Position numbers and translations under genes: made by a program. DNA of 64,000 bases from Mermis nigrescens (lineage: Eukaryota > Nematoda > Enoplea > Mermithida > Mermithidae): contig JAVLUZ010000143.1 of assembly GCA_036768485.1 (NCBI GenBank), positions 2,041,633 through 2,105,632 on the forward strand, written 5' to 3'. The notes under the pieces were generated by a model. That model saw only the letters and a program-made list of their open reading frames with translations. It had not been told where the DNA came from and made no database searches. Positions 22,601-34,600 of this stretch are shown piece by piece. The stretch's first letter is position 1; each line of letters starts with the position of its first letter.

Positions 22601-25600
22601 TTTTCAATGTTTAAGATTTTATTGACTGTGTTTAAATAAGCGTTTTACACTGACATTGGTTTGTTTTATTTTTGCTTATATTTTTATTCATTATTGCGCA
22701 CTTTCAGGCCGCGGTAATTCTGCAAAACGCCACTGGATTCCAGTTCGACGCAGATTCGGTCAATCGATTGAATAATATTGTTATGGATATCCAAAATGAC
22801 TTGGTACCAGTGTTTTTTTGTACAAGGTCCCTTTGTACATGTACAAAGATGGTCCCTAAAAGTCTTTGTACATTTATTACACACAAATTTTTTGGTACTA
22901 TAATATTGTACATATGGTACAGTAGCGATTTTAGTGTGGTAAAAACAGAGTTATTCGACTTTTGGTAGTGTATTTTAGCTAATTTCTGGGTCTCCAAAGG
23001 CAAAAATCACTAAGAATCGTCTTAAAGCGGCGCGAAGCGCGGAAAATTTGACATTTTTTCTTTTGAAATGCAATTTCTGCCATTATAAACACACCTGGGC
23101 AATGCCCCATATCGCCCTCAACCGGCAATGGGCCGGACCAATCCTGCAACGGGGCGAAGGGTCTCCGGGATGGGGGCTATGTTTTGTACATGGGCATAGA
23201 TACATGCTAAAGGTCGATTGGCAGTCTATATATGACGACTTGAGAAGCAAATGAGCACACTACTTATGCTACCTATGTACCAAGTAACCTTTTTCCAAGT
23301 GCATGACAACTCAAGATAACCCTTTTTGAGAAGCAGTCCACCTTTTTTGAGGACCGACTAATCTATTTATTAGAGCACCAACCTTTTTGGGAACCGACCA
23401 ACCTTTTTTAAGTAGCAGACAACCTTTTTTGCGAACCGACCAACGTTTTAATGGGAGCAGCCAACTTTTTTGGAAACCGATCAATTTTTTCTGGGAACCA
23501 CCCAATTTTTTAAGGGAGCAGCCAACCTTTTTTGGGGATCAATCAACGTTTTTTGAGGGAGCAGCCAACCGTTTTTGGGAACTGACCAACCTTTTGAAGG
23601 GAGCATGCAACCTCGACCGGCCTACCTGTCTTAGGGAGCAGTCAACTTTTTCGGGAAACAACCAACCATTTAAGGGAGTAGCCAAGCTTTTTTGGGAACC
23701 GCCCAAGCTTTTCATGGAACCAGCCAAGCTTTTTTGGGGACCGCCTAAGCTTTTCATGGAACCAGCCAACCTTTTTGAGAACCAACTAACCTTTTAAAGG
23801 AACAGCCAACTTTTTTGGGAATCAACCAACCTTTTTTTAAATGACCAGCCAACCTCTTTTTGGGAACCGATCAACCTGTTTAAGGAACCAGCCAACCTTC
23901 TTTGAGAATCGACCAACCTTTTTAAGGGAGCAGGCAACCTTTTTAAGGGACCAGCCAACCGTGCTTGGGAACCGACCAACCTTTATAAGCGAGCAGGCAA
24001 CCTTTCTTGGAAAGTAGTCAACCTTTTCATGGAAGCAGCCAACCTATTTTGGGAGCAAACCAACCTTTTTAAGGAACAAGTCAACCTTTTTTGGGAACCG
24101 ACTAACCTTTTTAAGGAGCCAGCAAACCTTTTTTTGGGAATCTACTAACTTTTTTGGGAACCGACCAACCTTTCTCAGGAACCAGCCAACCTATTTTGGG
24201 AGCAAACCAACCTTTTTAAGGAACCAGTCAACCTTTTTTGGAAACCGACTAACCTTTTTAAGGAGCCAGCAAACCTTTTTTGGGAATCTACCAACTTTTT
24301 TGGGAACCGACCAACCTTTCTCAGGAACCAGCCAACCTATTTTGGGAGCAAACCAACCTTTTTAAGGAACCAGTCAACCTTTTTTGGGAACCGACCAACC
24401 TTTTTAAGGAGCCAGCAAACCTTTTTTGGGAATCTACCAACCTTTTTGGGAACCGACCAACCTTTCTCAGGAACCAGCCAACCTATTTTGGGAGCAAACC
24501 AACCTTTTTAAGGAACCAGTCAACCTTTTTTGGGAACCGACCGACCTTTTTAAGGAGCCAGCCAACCTTTTCTGGGAATCTACTAACCTTTTTTGGGAAA
24601 CGACCAAGCTTTTTCAGGAACCAACCAACTTTTTTGGAACCGATTAACCTTTTTTGGGAACCGACCAACCTTTTTAAGGAGCCAGCAAACCTTTTTTGGG
24701 AATCTACCAACCTTTTTGGGAACCGACCAACCTTTCTCAGGAATCAGCCAACCTATTTTGGGAGCAAACCAACCTTTTTAAGGAACCAGTCAACCTTTTT
24801 TGGGAACCGACCGACCTTTTTAAGGAGCCAGCCAACCTTTTCTGGGAATCTACTAACCTTTTTTGGGAAACGACCAAGCTTTTTCAGGAACCAACCAACT
24901 TTTTTGGAACCGATTAACCTTTTTGGGAACCGACTAACCTTTTTAAGGAGCCAGCAAACCTTTTTTGGGAATCTACCAACCTTTTTGGGAACCGACCAAC
25001 CTTTCTCAGGAACCAGCCAACCTATTTTGGGAGCAAACCAACCTTTTTAAGGAACCAGTCAGCCTTTTTTGGGAACCGACCAACCTTTTTAAGGAGCCAG
25101 CAAACCTTTTTTGGGAATCTACCAACCTTTTTGGGAACCGACCAACCTTTTTCAGGAACCAGCCAACCTATTTTGGGAGCAAACCAACCTTTTTAAGGAA
25201 CCAGTCAACCTTTTTGGGAACCGACCAACCTTTTTAAGGAGCCAGCAAACCTTTTTTGGGAATCTACCAACCTTTTTGGGAACCGACCAACCTTTCTCAG
25301 GAATCAGCCAACCTATTTTGGGAGCAAACCAACCTTTTTAAGGAACCAGTCAACCTTTTTTGGGAACCGACCGACCTTTTTAAGGAGCCAGCCAACCTTT
25401 TCTGGGAATCTACTAACCTTTTTTGGGAAACGACCAAGCTTTTTCAGGAACCAACCAACTTTTTTGGAACCGATTAACCTTTTTTGGGAACCGACTAACC
25501 TTTTTAAGGAGCCAGCAAACCTTTTTTGGGAATCTACCAACCTTTTTGGGAACCGACCAACCTTTCTCAGGAACCAGCCAACCTATTTTGGGAGCAAACC

Positions 25601-28600
25601 AACCTTTTTAAGGAACCAGTCAACCTTTTTGGGAACCGACTAACCTTTTTAAGGAGCCAGCAAACCTTTTTTGGGAATCTACCAACCTTTTTGGGAACCG
25701 ACCAACCTTTCTCAGGAACCAGCCAACCTATTTTGGGAGCAAACCAACCATTTTAAGGAACCAGTCAACCTTTTTTGGGAACCGACCAACCTTTTTAAGG
25801 AGCCAGCCAACCTTTTTTGGGAATCTACTAACCTTTTTGGGAAACGACCAAGCTTTTTCAGGAACCAACCAACTTTTTTTGGAACCGATTAACCTTTTTT
25901 GGGAACCGACTAACCTTTTTAAGGAGCCAGCAAACCTTTTTTTGGGAATCTACCAACCTTTTTGGGAACCGACCAACCTTTTTCAGGAACCAGCCAACCT
26001 ATTTTGGGAGCAAACCAACCTTTTTAAGGAACCAGTCAACCTTTTTGGGAACCGACCAACCTTTTTAAGGAGCCAGCCAAGCTTTTTTGGGAATCTACTA
26101 ACCTTTTTTGGGAAACGACCAAGCTTTTTCAGGAACCAACCAACTTTTTTGGAACCGATTAACCTTTTTTGGGAACCGACTAACCTTTTTAAGGAGCCAG
26201 CAAACCTTTTTTTGGGAATCTACCAACCTTTTTGGGAACCGACCAACCTTTTTCAGGAACCAGCCAACCTATTTTGGGAGCAAACCAACCTTTTTAAGGA
26301 ACCAGTCAACCTTTTTTGGGAACCGACCAACCTTTTTAAGGAGCCAGCCAACCTTACCTTTTTGGGAAACGACCAAGCTTTTTCAGGAACCAACCAACTT
26401 TTTTGGGAACCGATTAACCTTTTTTGGGAACCGACCAACCTTTTTAAGGAGCCAGCCAACCTTTTTTGGGAGCCAACCAACCTTTTTAAAGAACTAGCCA
26501 ATCGTTTTTGGGAACCGACCAACCTTTGTAAGGGAGCAGGCAACCTCTTTTGGGAACCAACCAAGCTTTTCATGGAAGTAGCCAACCTTTTTTGGGAACC
26601 GACCAACCTTTTTAAGGAGCCAGCCAACCTTTTTGGGAACCAGCCAACCTTTTTCACGAGCCAGACAACCTTTTCTCAAGAACCAGACAACCTTGTTTAG
26701 AAAGCAGACAACTTTTGATTCTGAAACCAGACTATGTACCATTTTTCAGAAACCAGAGAACCTTTTTCAAGAACGAGGCAACTTTAATGAACCGGGCAAC
26801 CTTATTTCAGAAACCAGAAAACCTTATTTTCAAAAACCAGGCAACTTTTCCTAATGAGCCAGACAATATTTTCTTCAAAAACCAGACAACTTTTTTCTAG
26901 AACCAGTCAGCCTTTTTCAAGAAGCAGGCAATCTTTTCAGGGATCAGGCAACCTTTTTTTCAGAAACCAGATAACCTCTCAAAAAACAGGTAACATTTTT
27001 TAAAATCCAGGCCTATTCTTGACTATTTTTGAAATACATAGATGGGGCACTGCCATCCTTAGGAAAATCCTACATCCGCCACTGATTCAGAACGTCGCAT
27101 AATTTAGTGTAAATGAATAAGTTTGACAAATTTCTGGTACTTCATGCTAGATGTAATTACGGCATTGCTTATATTCAGAAACCTGTAAAATTGAGCTTAA
27201 AAGGATTACAAAATGTTTGTAATTTTCTTGCGCTTTGCGCCAAATGCAATTTCTGTTTTGCTTATCTTCAGAGAGCTTCAGAATTGAGCTTCAAGGGATA
27301 AAATTATAAAAACAGTCAAAAATTCTCATTAGGTACTTTGCTGCAAAGTTTTATAATGTGCACATTGATGCATTATTTGTCCTAAAAAAACTGTAAAATT
27401 GAGTTCAAAAGAGTAAAAACGCTAAAATTCTTCCCAAATCACTATTCTTTATTTTATCACCACAAGCTAAAGATATGATTCCATGACGCAAAACACGTCA
27501 GAAAATGTCGATTTATCGCATAAGCTGGCTTATAAACGTTATATACATTTTCAAGATATTAGCAATTCTCTCTCCCTGAAATAAAATCCTGTCCAAGGGG
27601 CTGTTTAGATGTGAATCATATTATTTTTGAATACCTCCACGATTTCTAGAGGGAATGGGGTGGAGTAGAAATAACTTTTTCGAAAAATAGCAAGAAATAT
27701 TTTCAGCAATGTCAAAAGTTTTGCTCAAACCCTAAGAAGTTTGCCCTACCATAATTTATTTAATAGTGCTTCTGAAACAAATAAGGATCAAAACAAGTAG
27801 AACTTTTTAACATTTCAAGTCGAAATTCAAAGTTTTTCGTCGCATTTCAAGTATTGGCTTCAGATAAGTATTTTGAAAACGTTTAAAGTTTAAATGCTTA
27901 GAATCTCAATAAAGTTATAGTCCGACCTTAAATGTCAAAAATTTTGAAAATTAAGTCTTAATGGCACCCATTTACATCACATATTTTTATTTTGCAAATT
28001 ATGTTGGGCTATTGGAAAATAACGCCGAATCTGCGCTTATTTTCGAGAGCACTGTTCATTTTGTTCGCGCCGTTTTGAGACGATTCTTAATTATTTTTGC
28101 CTTCATAAAACCAGGAATTAGCCAAAATACAGTACCAGAGGTCGAACAACTGTTTTTACCACACGAAAGTAGCTACCGTACTATGTATATCATAGTAACC
28201 AAAAATTTATATGTAAAAAATGTACAAAGAGTTTTAGGGACCATCTTTGTGTCTGTACAAATGGACCTTGTACAAAAAATACTGCCTGGAATTTTCTGTA
28301 AATGTTTATAGGTTTCAAAACAATTTTAACAGCATAAACAGCTATTTTTGCATAGTTTTCTTCTATTTTCAATTAAGATTTTCGATGTTTTGCATCAAAT
28401 GCTATAAATACAGGAAATCAAGCAGTAAATCACGCTTCTAGATGTCTATCCACCTCAATTTTACGAATTTTCTGGCGCTTCACGCCAGATTTTTGTTAAA
28501 GTCAAAAAATTTAATGATTTTTTCGCACAAAATTGGCTAAAATTTTAAAAGTTTCAGAAAAAATATTGCGTCAAAAGTGATTTTATGTAAAAGTTTACAA

Positions 28601-31600
28601 TGTAAACACTGAAAAAAACGCTATTTCGCGCGTTAAGGGCAAATTTTTGGACCTATTTTCGACTGTTGTTTGGAAAAGTGGGGATACCACCTCCTTAGGA
28701 AAATCCCAGATCCGCCGCTGCAGTTGCCATATACTAATTTAATCTGACAACAGACGCTACTGCGCTTTCTGTATGAATTGAATGATAAGTAAACAAACAT
28801 TAGGAAGCTAATTTTGTTTCCAATGAGCAGAAAACAATGCGAAGTTTTCAGAAAGTAAATTATTTTGGGCTGGAAACCTTTAAAGAAATAGACGAGGGAA
28901 ATGCATAACCATCTAGATTACAAGAAGATTGACTGTGGAGTGTTTAAATCTTGCAGTTGGGGCTAAATAAACAGTAAATATAATACTCAGCGTTGAGCGT
29001 CAAAAATTTCTTGGGATTTTTGCTGAAAAATACGTTTAAAAAGCATAAAAAACGAAATTGTAGCAACCTAGTTCCTCTCTGATGACCTCGTCTTTTAACA
29101 TGATGTTTTTTCTTTCGTTCCATTTTCCTTTTTGTTTTCTATGTAAGTTTTCGTTTTATAATCCTACCTATTTTTTCTTTTCAATTATACTTTTGCGCCT
29201 CATAAAACATGTTATCTCTCATAATATAATTTTTAGGTACACTTGTGCTATTTCACGCGTTCTTTTTGTTTCTTTCTAACTAATAGCATGATGCACCTCT
29301 ATATCTTTCTTTCTTCTCTCTTTTTTCTCTTTTTTCAATTTTTTATCTTTTCTTTTCCGTTAGCATTTGCTCTTTTATTTATCTATTTAATTACTTATAA
29401 ATTTTTTTCAATTTCCTTTTACTTTTCTTTTTCCTTTTTCTTTTTTTATTTGCTCCTTTCTCGTATTGATGACTTCTTAATATAAAAATTACTACACTTT
29501 TGCCCAAAAAAGACTTTGTATCCGTTTGGAAGTCGTGCTAAAGGCTAAAATTTTTATTAGCATAGAGCAACTTTCATTAGAGTGGTGTTAAAAACGTGCT
29601 CCAGCCAATTTTTCGTTTTCCGTTTGCTGGAGGCCAGGAATCGAAAAACAGCAGAAGCCAGAGCCAGAACCAGAGCTTCGGTCGATCCCTAATAAACATT
29701 GACAAAAATTTACGAATTCATCAGGGTCCAGTTTTGACCTTACGACTCACATGTTGAGAAATCAGCCGTGAAGTTAATTTAATCATAGATTTATATGTCT
29801 GACTACGAAATTGAGCATATAATTTTGATTTATTTGCAATTATTCTGTTTCATTGAAAATTTCTTGCAAAGAAGTGCTGAAAATGCTTTTATTATTGCGT
29901 ATACTAATTTTTTACGATATCCGAGCGGGCCCTTTTCCAAAACAGACCGTCTTCTTTCCAAAATAAAAATTTTTTTGAATTCACAAGTATTTCCCGAAAG
30001 TAAAAATGATAAGTTCCTGAATTGCGTCTAAAACATCGCCAAAACAGGTTTTTGATGTAATTTTGAGCAAGAAAACGCAAATATTTTAGGCGCTTCGCGC
30101 TGAATTTATTGTTTATTGTGTATACAGTTCTGGTCTTTTAAACCGCTCAAAATCACTCAAATTTGAGTTAGACATCGAGAGCATGTCAATTTTTCCGCGC
30201 TTCGCGCAGGATTTGTTGTTCTGGTGTAGTTTTTATCTTCGAAATTGCTCAAAACCGATCAATTTTAAGATATGATATGAAAAACGCCTTGCGCCGTTTT
30301 TCCGGTTTTTCCGAAAAGTTTTTCGGCGCCTTGCGCCGGATTTATCGTTTATCTATAGCTTCTGTCTTTTATTCGATCAAAACTGCTCAAATTTGATTTA
30401 TGACATGAATGACATAAATTTTATTCCAGCGCAATTTTTTGTTCATTTATAGTTTCTGTCTTCAAGCCCGCTCAAAACCACTCAAATTTGAGTTAGACAT
30501 AAAGAGAATAATAAATTTTTTAGCACTCTGCATCAATGTTTTTGTTTTGTACAAGGTCCGTTTTTACATGTATATACTCGTACAAAGATGGTTCCTAAAA
30601 GTCTGTACATTTTGCACACACAAATTTTTGGGTACTATAATATGGTACAGTAGCGATTTTAGTGTGGCAAAAACAGAGTTATTCAACCTTTTGTAGTGTG
30701 TTTTAGCTCATTTCTGGGTTTCTGAGGGCGAAAATCACTAATAATCGTCTCAAAAAGTGAAATTTGATATTTTTCCTTTCAAAATGCAATTTCTGCCATA
30801 ATAAAGATGAACATACAATTACTCATTTTGGCACGAAGCGCCGGAAATTTTTGCGGATTTTAGACCTATTTTGCAATTATTGTCCTCCCAAAAATCTTTG
30901 TACGTGTACAAAGACGGTCCCCAGAAGTCTTTGTACACCGGGAAAATCTTTACCGAATACAAAAAAACCGTGCAGTCTGCACCGAAATATCCATTTCCCG
31001 ATTTGTTTTTCTTAGCAAAACACAAACATTAAATACAGGGTCAAAAGTTAAGAACTTGTTTGTCGATGGAATAGTAAGAAATCACTTGTACAGATAGTTT
31101 AAACGATAGAGATTTGTTTTACAGAATAAAGTGAAAATTTTTGAAATTTTTTAAACAGTTTTTCTTCGCCATTGTGTAGAGCTCGCCAAGATTCTGGAAA
31201 AATGCCTTTATTTTAGCCCATCTCCAAATAATTCTCAAGATATCTGACTTCAAAAATTTCCGCCTCCCCGAAATAAAATCCTGAATATGGACTACATAGT
31301 ATCCGAGTATCCAAAAATTAGGCAACCTTTTTTGAAAAGTGACCAATCTACCTAAAAATTGGATGCCGCAACGGGGCGAAGCTCTGGTCATTGCCCAGGT
31401 ATGATTATAAAGATATATAGAATACACAACTACTCATTTCGGCGCGAAGCGCCGAAAACTTTTGCGAAATTTAGACCTTTCTTGCAATTTTTGTCTTCCC
31501 AGAAATCTTTGTAAATGCACAAAAGACGGTCCCGAAAAGTGTTTGTACATCGGGAAAAATCTTTGCCGAGTAAAAAAACACTGCTTGGTACTAATTATAT

Positions 31601-34600
31601 TTCTTAAGACGGTCGTTGATTATGTTAATTTTAGAGTTTGGGTTTTTTTTGTAGATCTTGATACGCATAAATAAATGTACGTATATTTTTATCTATCTGA
31701 CACCAAAATTGTATTTTCGAAAAAATTACTTGGCTAAAATTTTTCAATCAAATTTGAGGTTCAATCTGGCTTTAAATAATGCTATTTTATTAACAAATGC
31801 GGAATTTTCTCCGAGCTCACATGTTACACATTTTATTAGATCCTGTGAATACAACGTTATTGAGAATTTTCTCATTTTAAAATTTAAAGCTCTTCGATAA
31901 AAAAATTCACGAATTATTTTAGTATTTCCGTGCTTTATGTTTTGTTCAAAGTTTTTTGGCTGCTTATGGGTTCGTCCTTGCAGTGCTTTTATCCCTACTC
32001 TTAATTTTTTTCGTAATTTTGAATCGAATGCCATCGAAATCTACATTATTTTATATGTCTTATCGTGTAAATTTATTTCCCTTCTAAATCACAGCTCGAC
32101 TAGTTTTGAACGAGATTTCAAAATTAATCGATGTGCCTCTAACTATATTTTTTCATTTAATTTTTATTTAAAAAATTGGATTTATGGCAGGAAAGATTGT
32201 ACCAATACAAAATTTTTCAATATAATTGTCTAATTTCGGTCATAACTACACGTCTGGATAAATTTGTTCTTATTAATCGAACAGTAGACACATAAATGCA
32301 CAGTTTGGAAATTCTGGGGTGGGGGTCGGTGAAATTATAAAGTGTGTTTTTTGCGCCAAAAAATATCGGATACGCGTTAAAAAAATCGTTTTCTGGCGTG
32401 TCTGACAATTCTTTATCTTCTCAGAGCATAAAAACATGAAAAATTTAAAAAAGTGGAACAAATTGAACAAAATATAGGTCAGAACATGAGTATTTGGCAC
32501 AAAGCGCCGAAAATTTGACGCTTTTGAGCTAATACGTAGATAAAAACACTTTAAAAAGCACCTTTTTTCTACAGATTTTAAGGAAAATTTCGGGAGCTTT
32601 TGAAAAATCACCGATTCTGGAAGGGGTGAAAATTTTTCGTGGGAATTCATGTATTTAATTAAGTGTTATACTTTACAATATTTAAATTATTATAATTAAT
32701 TAATCTGAGTAATTTCTTGAAAAAATTTGTTTTACAGGCAGCTTCGAAGCCGTTGGGAATGGTTTTGCTGCAACTGATTAACTTTACCAAACAGGATGCT
32801 ACAACTGGCGGCGATTCGAAATTTAGACGGTCCTTTTGCGGCAATATGACTGAAGGTAAGATTGATAGTCTAGAAATCAAATTTGAACCAAATTTTCAGT
32901 TTTTTCACTTTTTGAAGATTTCATTTATTTTTTTTATAGAAAAATTGGTGAATTTTTAATTTTAAATTCTAATTTTTTCATTTTTAGTCAAAAATTCGGA
33001 CAGTGGACTGACTCATTGACAAGACGCGGCAGGGGTTTTCCAGTTTTTTTCGGCTGCTTCATGCAACACCATTGTTATTTGCCTGAATTCAGCTATGCAC
33101 AGCATGGGAATTCTGGGGGAAGAGGGGATGAAATTTTAAAGAGCTTTTTTTGGGCCACAAAATGATGGGTACGCGTCAAAAACATCGTTTTTCGGCGTTT
33201 TTGATGATGCTCTATCTTTCTAGAGCATAAGGAAAAAAATTTCGAGAAAAATAAAAAAAGCGAATAAATGTAACAAAATATAGTAAAAACATGAGTATAT
33301 GGCGCGAAGCGCTTTACACTTTTGTGCTAATTGATAGCTACATAAAGACGCTTAAAAAAAGCACCTTTTCTACGAATCTTTAGCAAATTTTCGGAAACTT
33401 TCGGAAAATCGCGAATTTTTTGGGGTGGGGGTGAAAATTTTTCATAGAACTCCCCCTAGATTATGTATGCCCAGAATTCGTATGCTATACAACTGGAGCA
33501 AAAAAGGCATTGGACAAAACAGCTTAGAAATCACTCAAGCCTAAACACAGTTTTGGGAATTATGTGCAATGTATGCACTAATGTTATAATTTTTGGTGAA
33601 AGATCTAATAAATGTATTTGATTAACTTGACGCAGGAGAATGTTTAAATTTACGATTAGAAATTCAAAAGAATGACGAATTTAATAGGAATTATAAATTT
33701 TGAACGAGAACTTTGGAGATTATTCGAATTAGTCAAAAACGTGTATGGGTGCTGCCTTTTTGAGATTCTTCGTCCTAAAATAGCAGCCTAACCGAATTTT
33801 GCACATGTGATTGGTACTCAGGTGCAAACAAGCACAGCATGGGAATTCGGTGGGAAGTATGAACAGCATGAAAAACCTTTATGTGCCTTTTTTCTGGCTC
33901 AAAACGATCGGTATTCGTCAAAAAACACTAGTCTTAGATGTTGCTGATGATCTTCTTTCTTTTAAAATCATGAGAAATTTAAAAAATTAGAAAAAAATTC
34001 CAAAAATTCGGGTAAATTTAACAAAATATCATCGAAATGAAAATATCTCACTTTTGAACCAATAAAACGCTTAAAACAACAGCTCCTACATTTTTTGGAA
34101 AATCATTAATGGGGTGAAAACCGTTCGGCAGGGAGTGGGGTTAAAATTCCCCAATATACATTTAACGGCTTGAAATTTTGGGTGCGGGTCTCTGGCTATT
34201 TTAGCTGTTTTAGGCGGGGGGGGTAAACGACCTCCAATTTTTGGCCAGAAACTACCTAAAAACGGCTGAAATCGCAAAAATTTTTTTTTCAAAAATCGGG
34301 GTAGGGGGTCAAAAATTTTCTGGCTTCGGGGGAGGCTTAGGGGACGATCAACTTTAGGTGGGGTCTTCCACCCTCCCCTGTTACACGTAAGTTCCGCAAG
34401 ATTGTGTATGTTCAGGTGCCGAGGACGCCTTTCGCGGCATGAGTCGAATCGAGCGCGTAAGGGCCCGTTTCATAGGCGAAAAAGTGCACGCATCCAAACT
34501 GCTAATTATAAATAACCAATCAATATTGACCGACCGACTTCAAGAGCCGGACGTTGAATCGGCTCTGCGCGAAAGAAAGCCCATTGTTCAAAAGCCAGAT

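Noticed and set aside
24280..26700. Long open frames (up to 287 codons) with [14 protein letters not shown] repeats
   Set aside because: They come from the 21-bp minisatellite unit. Both strands are open in several frames, homopolymer length changes shift the frame between units and no flanking exon structure fits.
23311..26742. Minus-strand frames with [15 protein letters not shown] repeats
   Set aside because: Mirror frames of the same minisatellite, with no start context or independent evidence.
23285..27010. Possible CRISPR-like array
   Set aside because: Units are contiguous without unique spacers and the host is an animal.
29082..29485. Phe/Ser-rich frames suggesting membrane segments
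   Set aside because: Produced by the C/T-rich tract of repeat family D.
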